DNA of 64,000 nucleotides, taken from Mycobacterium sp. E2479 (GTDB taxonomy: Bacteria; Actinomycetota; Actinomycetes; Mycobacteriales; Mycobacteriaceae). A model generated the notes under the pieces. That model made no database searches and was not told the DNA's origin. It saw only the letters and a list, made by a program, of their open reading frames with translations. Below are positions 1 through 8,281 of this stretch, in pieces; positions within the stretch are counted from its first letter, which is position 1; every line of letters starts with the position of its first letter. The DNA is taken from NCBI RefSeq assembly GCF_001667925.1, contig NZ_LZJR01000046.1:39608-103607 (forward strand), written 5' to 3'. Made by a program: the position numbers and the translations under genes.

Positions 1-276
1 GGTGACCACGTCGGCGTTGGCGGGCGATTCGACGCTGATCTGCTGCTGGGAGACGAGCGGCACGTTCTGGTTGACGACGACGTGGTCGGTCGACAACGAC
101 GCGGAGTCGAGTGCCGTCCCGGTGCCGTCACCGACCAGCGTGGCGTCGATGTCCAGGGGAACTTTGGTGATCCTGCTGGTGGTGTACGTCGCCAGTAGCA
201 GCGCGGCGATCAGCAGGGCAGCTCCGAGTCCGATGATCCCGCATGCGGCGAACCGCAACATGACTGCTCGGTTCAC
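1..276 (-). CDS. DUF3068 family membrane protein, N-terminal part (Rv0227c-like)
   Basis: Only the N-terminal end lies in the window; the gene runs off the left edge. The product begins with a hydrophobic segment of about 25 residues (CGIIGLGAALLIAALLLAT). An extracytoplasmic stretch follows, RITKVPLDIDATLVGDGTGT, typical of mycobacterial DUF3068 (PorA-related) proteins. I chose the GTG at 276 because a GGAGGG Shine-Dalgarno sits 9 nt upstream; an in-frame ATG at 309 would add 11 residues but has no clear ribosome site. The gene is divergent from the acyltransferase gene, as Rv0227c is from Rv0228. Function of the family is not established; membrane or envelope location is inferred from the anchor. 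Confidence 0.8.
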   Translation of the reverse strand, partial: MNRAVMLRFAACGIIGLGAALLIAALLLATYTTSRITKVPLDIDATLVGDGTGTALDSASLSTDHVVVNQNVPLVSQQQISVESPANADVVT

Positions 277-448
277 GTCGCTGTGCCCTCCCTCGATTCC
301 TTGCTTCATCAGCCGCGACCCGACCCGAGCAGCAGCCCGGGGCAAACTCGTCTGACCCTAACAGCAGAAAGTAAGGCGTCGGCTTACGAACCTGGTGGTG
401 GGTCCGTCGGGTGTACCCGTTCGCCGGGCAACGCGGCACAGGCAAACT

Positions 449-1630
449 GTGGTGGTGAGCGATGACCAGCGGGTGGGCGGGGTGCGCAGCTTCCTGCCCG
501 CCGTGGAAGGCATGCGCGCCTGCGCGGCCATGGGTGTCGTCGTCACGCACGTCGCGTTCCAGACCGGGCACTCCAGCGGCGCCATCGGCAGGCTCTTCGG
601 CCGCTTCGACCTTGCCGTGGCGGTGTTCTTCGCGCTGTCGGGTTTTCTGCTGTGGCGCGGACATGCCGCGGCGGCAAGGGGTTTAGGACCCCGCCCGGCC
701 ACCGGCCACTACCTGCGGTCCAGGGTGGTCCGGATCATGCCCGCCTACGTGGTCGCCGTCATCGTGATCCTGAGCCTGTTGCCCGATGCCGACCACGCCA
801 GCCCGACGGTGTGGCTGGCCAACCTGACGCTCACCCAGATTTACGTGCCGCTGACGCTGACCGGCGGGCTGACCCAGATGTGGAGCCTGTCGGTCGAGGT
901 CAGTTTTTACCTGGCATTGCCGGTTCTCGCCCTGCTGGCCCGCAGGCTGCCGGCGCGGGCCCGGGTGCCGGCGATCGCCGCGCTGGGGGCGCTGAGCTGG
1001 GCGTGGGGCTGGGTGCCAATCCATTCCGGGTCTGGCACGAATCCGCTCAACTGGCCACCGGCGTTCTTCTCGTGGTTCGCCGCGGGCATGTTGTTGGCCG
1101 AGTGGGTGCACAGTGGGATCGGATTGCCAGTGCGCTTGGCGCAGAAAAAGGGGGGCCGGCCGGTGATGGCCGCCGTCGCGGTCATCGCCTACCTGATCGC
1201 GGCGTCGCCGTTGGCCGGTCCCGAAGGTTTGGTGCCCGGCACCCCGGCGCAATTCGCACTGAAGACCGCGATGGGCTCCGTAGTGGCCTTCGCGCTGGTC
1301 GCCCCGCTGGTGCTGGACCGGATGGACACGCCGCATCATGTCTTGGGCACCACCGCGATGGTGACCCTGGGGCGCTGGTCCTACGGGCTGTTCGTGTGGC
1401 ATTTGGCGGCGCTGGCCATGGTGTTCCCGGTGCTCGGGACATTCCCGTTCACCGGCCGCATGCCCGCGGTGTTGGCGGTGACGCTGATCTTCGGATTCGC
1501 GATCGCCGCGGTCAGCTACGCGCTGGTCGAGTCGCCGTGTCGAGAAGCGTTGCGCCGCTGGGAGAAACGCGAGAAGCCGGGCGAAACGCCCCAGGCCGTC
1601 GACCTCGAGGCGGACGCGATCGCGCCCTAG
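449..1630 (+). CDS. Integral membrane acyltransferase, acyltransferase-3 family (Rv0228-like)
   Basis: A polytopic membrane protein with about ten hydrophobic segments. It shows acyltransferase-3 features: an early His in the first helix (VVVTHVAFQTGH), the basic motif RSRVVRIMPAY at the second helix, and MWSLSVEVSFY mid-protein. Members transfer acyl groups to carbohydrate or lipid head groups of the envelope; the substrate here is unknown. Three consecutive GTG codons (449, 452, 455) precede SDDQRVGG and any could start translation. The frame stays open upstream to 395. Its stop shares the four bases CTAG with the stop of the convergent CoA ligase gene. The hydrophilic C-terminal tail is rich in Glu and Lys. 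Confidence 0.85.
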   Translation: MVVSDDQRVGGVRSFLPAVEGMRACAAMGVVVTHVAFQTGHSSGAIGRLFGRFDLAVAVFFALSGFLLWRGHAAAARGLGPRPATGHYLRSRVVRIMPAYVVAVIVILSLLPDADHASPTVWLANLTLTQIYVPLTLTGGLTQMWSLSVEVSFYLALPVLALLARRLPARARVPAIAALGALSWAWGWVPIHSGSGTNPLNWPPAFFSWFAAGMLLAEWVHSGIGLPVRLAQKKGGRPVMAAVAVIAYLIAASPLAGPEGLVPGTPAQFALKTAMGSVVAFALVAPLVLDRMDTPHHVLGTTAMVTLGRWSYGLFVWHLAALAMVFPVLGTFPFTGRMPAVLAVTLIFGFAIAAVSYALVESPCREALRRWEKREKPGETPQAVDLEADAIAP

Positions 1631-3117
1631 CCGGCCTCCGCGAGCGCCAAGCGTTCCATGATCTGGGCGCGGACCGCCGACCGACGGGCCTTGCCCGCGT
1701 CGTCACGCAAGGGGGAGTCGGCGAATTCGATGAAGTCAGGGGTGGGCGGCACTTTGTACCCTGCCAGGTGCTCGCGCAGGAATTCTTGCACGCCAACGGA
1801 ATCCAGCGCCGAGCCATCGGTCGTGTGTACCAGGGCGTAGGGTACTTGCCCCAGGTCACCGGCGTTCGGGTCGGGGACCCCGACGACCAGACAGGACAGC
1901 ACGTCCGGGTGCGCGGACAACGCATTCTCGATCTCGGCGGGATAGACGTTGCGTCCGCCGACGGTGAACATGTCGACGCGCCGGTCCGAGAGGTACAGGA
2001 AGCCGTCGGCATCGAAACAGCCGAGGTCGCCCAGCGAGTCCCAGCCGTCGCGGCTTTTCGCCGTGGCACCGACGTAACGATAGGTGGGCGCGCTGCCCGG
2101 ACCGGGCCGCATGTAGATCTCGCCGACCACGCCGGGCGGGCAGGGGTTGCCGTCGTCGTCGAGCACCTTCATCTCTCCGGCGACCACCACGCCGACCGAA
2201 CCGCGGTGCGTCAGCCATTGGTCGCCGGAGATGAACGTCAGCGCTTGTAATTCCGTGCCGCCGTAGAGCTCCCAAACTTTCTCCGCGCCCAGCAGGTCGA
2301 TCCATGCCTGCTTGATGGCGGGCGGACAGGGCGCCCCCAAATGCCAGAACCGCCGGATCGAGGACAGGTCGTAGTAGTCCGGGTCCGCCTGGTAGACCGG
2401 CAGCGTCCGCTGCATGATCGTCGGCACCGTCGTCAGGAAGCTGACCCGATGGTCGGCGATCAGCCGGAGAAACCGCTCGGGGTCGAAGCGGCTCATCAGC
2501 ACCAGGTGATGACGCATCAGCAGCGCGATGGTGGCGGTGGTGAAGCCGGTGTTGTGCGACAGCGGTACCGGTATCAGTGTGGTGTCGCCCTCCTGGGCCC
2601 CCAGGGGATAGCCGATCGCCGGCGGTATGCGGCTGTCGCCGCCGGATTCGATCAGCTTGGGCCGACCGGTGCTGCCGCCGGATCCCATCGCCTTCCACAC
2701 CGGTGACACCGCCTCCGGCACTGCGGCGTCCGACAACGTCGGATTGGGTTCGAAACCCGCTGACACACTGGGAAACTCGGGATGTTCGCGGCCCACCAGC
2801 AAGGCCGGCGGTCGCAACTCGAGCAGGCCCGCCAACTCCGCGTCGGGCAGCCGCGCGGACAACGGCTGCGGCACCGCGCCCAGTTTCCAGCACGCCACCG
2901 CGGCCTGGATCCATTCGACCGAGTTGGGCAGCACCATCGTGACGTAGTCGCCGACGCCCACACCACGCTCGGCGTAGGCACGCGCCAGTCGATTCGTCGA
3001 ACGGTCGAGTTGGGCGCGGGTCAGGGTCACTCCGTCGCAGGTGACCGCCGGCTCTTCGGGAGCGAGTTCGGCCAACGCCGAAATCTGCGTACCGATCGGC
3101 GGGATCGGCTCACTCAT
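1627..3117 (-). CDS. Acid-CoA ligase (AMP-binding, ANL superfamily)
   Basis: This 496-residue adenylating enzyme of the fatty-acid/aryl-CoA ligase type should activate a carboxylic acid to acyl-AMP and then acyl-CoA. Visible motifs: the phosphate-binding loop GSGGSTGRPKLIE around residue 145, the WELYGGTE motif near 290, DSLGDLGCFDADGFLYLSDR near 365-385, and the hinge region with GGRNVYPAEIE. The P-loop replaces the usual TSGTTG with GSGGSTG, as in some mycobacterial FadD17/19-like enzymes. The canonical C-terminal lysine context (PTGK) reads DDAGKARR. The ATG lies inside the 3' end of php (8-nt overlap), so the two are probably translationally coupled. M. tuberculosis has an unrelated gene (Rv0229c) at this position. 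Substrate unknown. Confidence 0.85.
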   Translation of the reverse strand: MSEPIPPIGTQISALAELAPEEPAVTCDGVTLTRAQLDRSTNRLARAYAERGVGVGDYVTMVLPNSVEWIQAAVACWKLGAVPQPLSARLPDAELAGLLELRPPALLVGREHPEFPSVSAGFEPNPTLSDAAVPEAVSPVWKAMGSGGSTGRPKLIESGGDSRIPPAIGYPLGAQEGDTTLIPVPLSHNTGFTTATIALLMRHHLVLMSRFDPERFLRLIADHRVSFLTTVPTIMQRTLPVYQADPDYYDLSSIRRFWHLGAPCPPAIKQAWIDLLGAEKVWELYGGTELQALTFISGDQWLTHRGSVGVVVAGEMKVLDDDGNPCPPGVVGEIYMRPGPGSAPTYRYVGATAKSRDGWDSLGDLGCFDADGFLYLSDRRVDMFTVGGRNVYPAEIENALSAHPDVLSCLVVGVPDPNAGDLGQVPYALVHTTDGSALDSVGVQEFLREHLAGYKVPPTPDFIEFADSPLRDDAGKARRSAVRAQIMERLALAEAG

Positions 3118-4090
3118 ATGCGCCCTGTCGCTCGAAGATACGGCGCGGATTTTCCGCCAACATGGTCTGCAGCTGTTCGTCGGTCACGCCGCGCTCCTTG
3201 AGCGCCGGGATCACGTCGTTGTGGATATGCAGGTAGTGCCAGTTCGGCATCACCTGCGACACCAGCTCGTCGGGCAGCGCGTCGAAGTAACAGTTAGCGT
3301 CGTGAGACAGCACCATCTTGTCGGCGTGGCCGCGCTCGCACATCTGCGCCACGGTGTTCACCCGGTCTTCGAAGGGCAGGAACGCGTCGATTCCGAAGCG
3401 GTCCATCCCGAGGTAGGACCCGGCCGCGATGAGCTCCTCGAGATAACCGATGTCGGTGCTGTCGCCGGAATGCCCGATGATCACTCGGCTCAGGTCCACG
3501 CCCTCTTCTTCGAAGATGCGCTGCTGTTCGAGGCCGCGCCGCAGCCCGGCGTGGGTATGGGTCGAGATCGGCACTCCGGTGCGCTTGTGCGCCTGGGCGA
3601 CCGCGCGCAACACCCGCTCCACACCGGGGGTGACGCCCGGCGTGTCGGTGGCGCACTTGAGGATTCCGGCCTTGATGCCGGTGTCGGCGATGCCCTGCTC
3701 GATGTCACGGACGAACATGTCGGTCATGATCTCCGGGCCGCCGAGTTCGCCGCCCGGGCCGAGGTAGTGGAAGTACATCGGGACGTCGTTGTAGGTGTAA
3801 AGCCCGGTTGCCACAACGATATTGAGTTCGGTCTGCGCTGCGACCCGGGCGATGCGCGGGATGTAGCGGCCCAGGCCGATCACCGTGAGGTCGACGATGG
3901 TGTCCACGCCGCGGGCCTTCAGCTCGTTGAGCCGGTTGACGGCGTCGGCGACACGCTGATCTTCGTCACCCCACGCCTCGGGATAGTTCTCCGCGATCTC
4001 GGTGGTCATGATGAACACGTGCTCATGCATGAGGGTCACGCCTAATGCAGCGGTATCGATGGGCCCGCGAGCGGTATTGAGTTCTGACAC
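3110..4090 (-). CDS. php: Phosphotriesterase-like lactonase Php (Rv0230c-like)
   Basis: The 326-residue protein matches the mycobacterial phosphotriesterase-homology / PTE-like lactonase family over its whole length. It keeps the binuclear metal site: HEH at residues 22-24, a lysine in GILKCATD expected to be carboxylated, the histidines in STHTHAG and IIGHSGD, and the Asp in LSHDAN. The M. tuberculosis homologue hydrolyses lactones, including acyl-homoserine lactones, with weak phosphotriesterase activity. The stop region overlaps the start of the downstream CoA ligase. The start is divergent from fadE4, as in M. tuberculosis. In vivo substrate unknown. Confidence 0.92.
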   Translation of the reverse strand: MSELNTARGPIDTAALGVTLMHEHVFIMTTEIAENYPEAWGDEDQRVADAVNRLNELKARGVDTIVDLTVIGLGRYIPRIARVAAQTELNIVVATGLYTYNDVPMYFHYLGPGGELGGPEIMTDMFVRDIEQGIADTGIKAGILKCATDTPGVTPGVERVLRAVAQAHKRTGVPISTHTHAGLRRGLEQQRIFEEEGVDLSRVIIGHSGDSTDIGYLEELIAAGSYLGMDRFGIDAFLPFEDRVNTVAQMCERGHADKMVLSHDANCYFDALPDELVSQVMPNWHYLHIHNDVIPALKERGVTDEQLQTMLAENPRRIFERQGAYE

Positions 4091-4214
4091 GCCACTGATG
4101 CTAGGTGGACTGGTACGTGACCAACAGGGTCGTTTTGTTGCGGGGACCCCGGCGGCCGCGCTATTGCAGTACCGTCACCCTCGTCTTCGTCGAGAGCCCG
4201 CTGGGAGTCACGTC

Positions 4215-5915
4215 ATGTTGCTCAATCCGACCCACCTGCAACGCCAGTACCCAGACCACCGCTCGGCGGAAATCATGTCCGCCACGGTCGACTTCTTCGA
4301 GTCCCGGGGCAAGGCCCGGCTGAAGTCCGATGACCACGAACGGGTGTGGTACTCGGAGTTTTTGGACCATATCGGTCGCGAGCGCATTTTCGCGTCGTTG
4401 CTGACCCCCAGCGCCTACGGCGCACGAGATTGCCGCTGGGATACCTACCGGATCAGTGCGTTCGCCGAGATCGTCGGCTTCTACGGGCTGAACTACTGGT
4501 ACCCCTTCCAGGTCAGCGCCTTGGGCCTGGGCCCGATCTGGATGAGTGCCAACTCCGACGCCAAGCGCAAGGCCGCCGCGTTGCTCGAGGCGGGCGAGGT
4601 CTTCGCCTTCGGCCTGTCGGAGCAGACGCACGGCGCGGACGTCTACCAGACTGACATGAACCTGACACCCTCGCCGGACGGAGGCTGGACGGCCGCCGGG
4701 GAAAAGTACTACATCGGCAACGCAAACGTGGCGCGGATGGTCTCCACCTTCGGCAAGTTCGACGGCACCGACGAATACGTGTTTTTCGCCGCAGACTCCC
4801 AGCATGATCGCTACCACCTGATCAAGAACGTGGTGAACTCCCAGAACTTCGTCGCCAACTATGCGCTGCGCGACTACCCGGTCACCGAGGCCGACATCCT
4901 GCACCGCGGCGCCGAGGCCTTTCACGCCGCCCTCAACACCGTCAACGTCTGCAAGTACAACCTCGGTTGGGGAGCGGTCGGCATGTGTACGCACGCGATG
5001 TACGAGGCGGTCACCCACGCGTCCAACCGCATCCTGTACGGGACGGTCGTCACCGACTTCACCCACGTGCGGCGGCTGCTCACCGATGCCTATGCGCGGC
5101 TGGTCGCGATGCGGCTGGTCGCCACCCGGGCCTGCGACTACATGCGCAGCGCGTCGGGCTCCGACCGCCGCTACCTGCTGTACAGCCCGCTCACCAAGGC
5201 GAAGATCACCAGCGAAGGCGAACGCGTCATCACCGCGCTATGGGACGTCATCGCCGCCAAAGGCGTCGAGAAGGACACCATCTTCGAGGCGATGACGCGC
5301 GAAATCGGCCTGCTGCCAAGGCTGGAGGGCACCGTGCACATCAACATCGGGCTGCTCGCCAAGTTCATGCCGAACTTCCTGTTCGCCCCCAACAGCGGGC
5401 TGCCGTTGATCGGCCGCCGCGACGACGACGCCGACGACGCCTTCCTGTTCGCGCAGGGGCCGACCGGCGGCCTGGGCAAGGTGCGCTTCCACGACTGGCG
5501 CGCGCCCTTCGACGGCTTCGGACACCTGCCCAACGTCGCGCTGCTGCGCTCGCAGATCGACGTGCTCGCCGACATGCTGGCCAGCGCCACCCCGGACGCC
5601 ACGCAGCAGAAGGACATCGACTTCGCCTTCGCCGTCGGTCAGCTGTTCGCGACGGTTCCCTACGCCCAGCTCATCCTGGAGGAAGCTGCGCTATCGGGCG
5701 TCGACGAGGGGTTGATCGACGAGATCTTCGCCGTGTTGGTCCGCGACTTCAACGCCTACGCGGTGGAGCTGTCCGACAAGCCCGCGACGACGGACGAACA
5801 GGCGCGCTTTGCGTTGCGGATGATCCGCCGCCCCGTCCACGACCCCGCGCGCTACGACCAGATTTGGAAGGATCACGTCCTGCCGCTGAACGGCGCCTAC
5901 CGGATGCGCCCCTGA
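4215..5915 (+). CDS. fadE4: Acyl-CoA dehydrogenase FadE4
   Basis: 566 residues, close to the 568 of M. tuberculosis FadE4 and much longer than ordinary acyl-CoA dehydrogenases (about 380). N-terminal and middle acyl-CoA dehydrogenase domains span roughly residues 60-270 (FGLSEQTHGADVY is the flavin-side segment, followed by the beta domain AAGEKYYIGNANVARM). A helical C-terminal domain and extra C-terminal helices follow. The start at 4215 is supported by GGGAG seven bases upstream and by the expected MLLNPTHL N-terminus, although the frame is open much further upstream. Predicted to oxidise an acyl-CoA at the alpha-beta bond using FAD. It is divergent from php. Substrate length unknown. Confidence 0.9.
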   Translation: MLLNPTHLQRQYPDHRSAEIMSATVDFFESRGKARLKSDDHERVWYSEFLDHIGRERIFASLLTPSAYGARDCRWDTYRISAFAEIVGFYGLNYWYPFQVSALGLGPIWMSANSDAKRKAAALLEAGEVFAFGLSEQTHGADVYQTDMNLTPSPDGGWTAAGEKYYIGNANVARMVSTFGKFDGTDEYVFFAADSQHDRYHLIKNVVNSQNFVANYALRDYPVTEADILHRGAEAFHAALNTVNVCKYNLGWGAVGMCTHAMYEAVTHASNRILYGTVVTDFTHVRRLLTDAYARLVAMRLVATRACDYMRSASGSDRRYLLYSPLTKAKITSEGERVITALWDVIAAKGVEKDTIFEAMTREIGLLPRLEGTVHINIGLLAKFMPNFLFAPNSGLPLIGRRDDDADDAFLFAQGPTGGLGKVRFHDWRAPFDGFGHLPNVALLRSQIDVLADMLASATPDATQQKDIDFAFAVGQLFATVPYAQLILEEAALSGVDEGLIDEIFAVLVRDFNAYAVELSDKPATTDEQARFALRMIRRPVHDPARYDQIWKDHVLPLNGAYRMRP

Positions 5916-5958
5916 GGCGCCTGGCGGGAAACGCCGGGGCAGTTCTGCCGTGGCGCGG

Positions 5959-6417
5959 CTATCCGCGCGATGCGATCGGAACCAGGTGTTCGAAGCCGGC
6001 CATCGAGGCCACCTGGGGCAGGCGGCGGATCGCGCCGTTCTGGGCCCACTGACCTTCGGGCACCTCGTGGATGACGCACGATGTGACCACCGTCCGGTTG
6101 CCGTGCGTGCCCGCGGCGGAGGCGGCCGCCTGTTGAAGGTCGTGGGCGAAACGCGCTTTGCGCGCGCCGTCGAGCACGCCGCCGCTGACTTGCCAATCGA
6201 CGAACACGCCGGCGACCCCGGCGTCCGCGGAGGCGCCGGCGGAATAGAAGCCTCCCGGAGCCAATTCCGTCAGCAGCACCAATGCGCGAATCCGATGGTG
6301 GGGCTCGTCGGGCACGGACTCGGCATCACAGGCCGCCTCGGTGAGCGCTGCCACGAGACGCGCCTTCTGAGCATCGTCGAAAGCACCGGACGTGAGGGTC
6401 ACTCGGAGTAAGGGCAT
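5959..6417 (-). CDS. Tautomerase-superfamily protein, fused two-unit type
   Basis: 152 residues. I placed the start at the ATG that gives MPLLRVTLTSG, because tautomerases use Pro2 as the catalytic base once Met is removed; an ATG nine bases upstream would bury that proline. Two consecutive beta-alpha-beta units are suggested (residues 1-65, and a second beginning near GVFVDWQVSGGVLDGARKA), as in cis-CaaD/MSAD-type tautomerases of about 150 residues. The second half resembles the first weakly. Activity could be tautomerase, dehalogenase or decarboxylase; none can be assigned. Divergent from the GlxA-type regulator, 74 bp away, which may control it. Confidence 0.75.
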   Translation of the reverse strand: MPLLRVTLTSGAFDDAQKARLVAALTEAACDAESVPDEPHHRIRALVLLTELAPGGFYSAGASADAGVAGVFVDWQVSGGVLDGARKARFAHDLQQAAASAAGTHGNRTVVTSCVIHEVPEGQWAQNGAIRRLPQVASMAGFEHLVPIASRG

Positions 6418-6491
6418 GAGAACCACCCTGCGGCGCTGGGCGCCCCAGAAGCTAGTGGCAGGGCGGACAATTTCCTTGCATAATTCGCCAC

Positions 6492-7460
6492 ATGATCGGT
6501 GTCGATGTTCTTGTCCTCGATGGGGCCAGCGCCAGCGCAGTGGGCGCCACGATCGACGTCGTCCATGCGGCGAATCGAATCCACCGCAGAAGTTCGTTTG
6601 ACTTGCGGTTCGTGGCGCCCGAAAGCCTCGTTGCCCTGCGTGGCGGACTGACCGCCACGGGTCAGCCGCTGGCGCGGGCGAAACCGCGAGACGTGGTCGT
6701 CATTCCCGGCCTCGGTGCCGCCGAACCCGCCGAGATCGCCGACCGACTCGGTGCCGCGGACGTGAGCGCCGCTGCGGAATGGCTGCGGAGGGCCCGTGCC
6801 GGCGGCGCCGACATCGCCGCCTCGTGCACAGCAGTGTTCGTCCTTGGCTTCGCCGGTTTGCTGGACGAACGACGCTGCGTGACCACGTGGTGGCTCGGCG
6901 CGGATCTTGCCCGTCTTGCGCCGGGCGCCCGGGTCGTGATCGACGAAATGGTGGTCCGCGACGGACCGATCTGGACCGCGGGTAGCGCGTTCGCCCATAT
7001 CGACCTGATGCTGGCGCTCATCCGCGACCTCGGCGGGGCGGCGTTGACCGACGAACTCGCCAACCGACTCGTCGCCGATCAGCGCACATCGCAAGCGGGG
7101 TTCCTCATTCCCTCACACCTGGCGGCCCGCGACGAAACTGTCGCCGGGCTGGAGAGATTCGTACGCTCCCATCTGAACGAGGCACACACGCTGGATTCGT
7201 TGGCCCACTGGTGCCGGCTGAGCCCGCGGACGCTGGCGCGACGAACGAGGAAGGCGGCCGGACTCAGCCCACTGCAGCTTGTGCAACGGGTGCGCCTTGA
7301 ACGTGCGCTGCATCTTCTGCGGACGACCCCGATGCCCCTTGAAGAAATCGCCGCTGCGGTGGGCCTAGCCGACCCGGCGACGCTGTACCGACTGGTCAAG
7401 CGACACACCGGCCGATCGCCCGGCGCATTGCGTCCAGGCGCCCGGCCGAAGTCGGCGTAG
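6492..7460 (+). CDS. GlxA-type AraC family transcriptional regulator
   Basis: 322 residues. Residues 1-190 form a DJ-1/PfpI-like domain (MIGVDVLVLDGASASAVG; nucleophile-elbow region ADIAASCTAVFVLGFAGLL with the conserved Cys). Residues about 215-310 form an AraC double helix-turn-helix (HTLDSLAHWCRLSPRTLARR; PLEEIAAAVGLADPATLYR). Such GlxA/FtrA-type regulators sense small metabolites through the N-terminal domain and activate neighbouring catabolic genes. The only close divergent gene encodes the tautomerase-like protein, so that is the likeliest target. No clear ribosome site precedes the ATG. M. tuberculosis has neither gene between fadE4 and Rv0232. Confidence 0.85.
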   Translation: MIGVDVLVLDGASASAVGATIDVVHAANRIHRRSSFDLRFVAPESLVALRGGLTATGQPLARAKPRDVVVIPGLGAAEPAEIADRLGAADVSAAAEWLRRARAGGADIAASCTAVFVLGFAGLLDERRCVTTWWLGADLARLAPGARVVIDEMVVRDGPIWTAGSAFAHIDLMLALIRDLGGAALTDELANRLVADQRTSQAGFLIPSHLAARDETVAGLERFVRSHLNEAHTLDSLAHWCRLSPRTLARRTRKAAGLSPLQLVQRVRLERALHLLRTTPMPLEEIAAAVGLADPATLYRLVKRHTGRSPGALRPGARPKSA

Positions 7461-7527
7461 CTAGGAGCTGTCCGCATACGATCGGTCTCGCGCCCCACGC
7501 CTCGGCGAGAAGGCCGGCACGAACCCC

Positions 7528-7555
7528 TTGACTGTGAAGTTCCTCACAGTAGGAT
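7528..7555 (+). promoter_or_regulatory. SigA-like promoter of the TetR-R2lox operon
   Basis: TTGACT (7528-7533), a 16-bp spacer and TAGGAT (7550-7555) form one of the best -35/-10 pairs in the window. It lies about 30 bp upstream of the TTG start of the TetR gene. The spacer is filled by a perfect inverted repeat and the -10 leads directly into a second one (next entries), so repressor binding would block polymerase. Direction and spacing fit transcription of TetR and the overlapping R2lox gene. Confidence 0.65.
7531..7550. promoter_or_regulatory. Inverted repeat operator candidate 1 (ACTGTGA-N6-TCACAGT)
   Basis: ACTGTGA, six bases, TCACAGT: two perfect 7-bp arms lying between the -35 and -10 elements of the TetR-R2lox promoter. 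Placement is ideal for autorepression by the TetR protein or for a second regulator. The sequence TGTGA-N6-TCACA also matches the CRP/cAMP-receptor consensus core, so a CRP-family protein (Rv3676-like) is an alternative binder. Confidence 0.6.
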
Positions 7556-7568
7556 GACCAGTGGTCAT
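7554..7568. promoter_or_regulatory. Inverted repeat operator candidate 2 (ATGACCA-N-TGGTCAT)
   Basis: A perfect 15-bp palindrome with 7-bp arms around one base, starting in the -10 hexamer and ending 17 bases before the TTG start codon of the TetR gene. The form TGACCA..TGGTCA is typical of TetR-family operators; autoregulation by the adjacent TetR is inferred. Confidence 0.65.
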
Positions 7569-7585
7569 TCAGTTGAGGAGGGGCA

Positions 7586-8281
7586 TTGCCAACGGTCACT
7601 TGGGCGCGCGTCGATCCCGCCCGCCGGGCCGCGATCATCGAGGCCGCTGAGTCGGAATTCGGGGCCCATGGGTTCTCCCGGGGCAGCCTGAATGTCATCG
7701 CACGCCGCGCCGGGGTCGCCAAGGGCAGCCTGTTCCAGTACTTCGCGGACAAGCGTGACCTGTATGCGTTCATCGCCGACATCGCCAGCCAGCGGGTGCG
7801 CGCCTATATGGAAGATCGCATCCGCGAACTCGACCCGAGCCGGCCGTTCTTCGACTTTCTCACCGATTGGCTCGACGCGTGGGTGGCCTACTTCGCGGAC
7901 CATCCGCACGAACGCGCGCTGCACGCCGCGGCGACCCTGGAGGTCGACACCGAAGCCCGCGTCAGCGTGCAGAACGTCATCCACCGTCACTATTTGGAAG
8001 TGATGCGGCCGCTGGTCCGCGATGCGCACGTCCGCGGCGACCTTCGCGCGGATTCCGACACCGATGCGCTGTTGTCGTTGCTGCTGTTGATCTTTCCGCA
8101 CCTGGCATTGGCGCCCTACATGCGCGGCCTGGATCCGGTTCTGGGGCTCGACGAGCCCACCCCGGAGCAGCCGGCGCTGGCCGTGCGCCGACTCGTCGCG
8201 GTGCTGGCGGTGGCGTTCTCCGCTGCGCCGAAAACCCCGCCGGTCGGCTCAGCCCCTAAACGATCTGAGGAGGTCACATGA
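7586..8281 (+). CDS. TetR family regulator (Rv0232-like)
   Basis: 231 residues with an N-terminal TetR helix-turn-helix (residues about 14-60: [20 protein letters not shown], then [19 protein letters not shown]) and a helical ligand-binding domain. Translation starts at TTG, supported by GAGGAGGGG just upstream and by the homologous N-terminus [17 protein letters not shown]. The stop overlaps the start of the R2lox gene by ATGA, so the two are co-translated. Two palindromes in the promoter make autoregulation likely. Ligand unknown; its co-transcription with R2lox suggests it senses a substrate or product of that oxidase. Confidence 0.88.
   Translation: MPTVTWARVDPARRAAIIEAAESEFGAHGFSRGSLNVIARRAGVAKGSLFQYFADKRDLYAFIADIASQRVRAYMEDRIRELDPSRPFFDFLTDWLDAWVAYFADHPHERALHAAATLEVDTEARVSVQNVIHRHYLEVMRPLVRDAHVRGDLRADSDTDALLSLLLLIFPHLALAPYMRGLDPVLGLDEPTPEQPALAVRRLVAVLAVAFSAAPKTPPVGSAPKRSEEVT

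Noticed and set aside
652..2250. A 532-codon open frame across the acyltransferase and ligase genes
   Set aside because: It covers two recognised genes in another frame and strand, and its Arg/Gly/Ala-rich composition is typical of a high-GC shadow.
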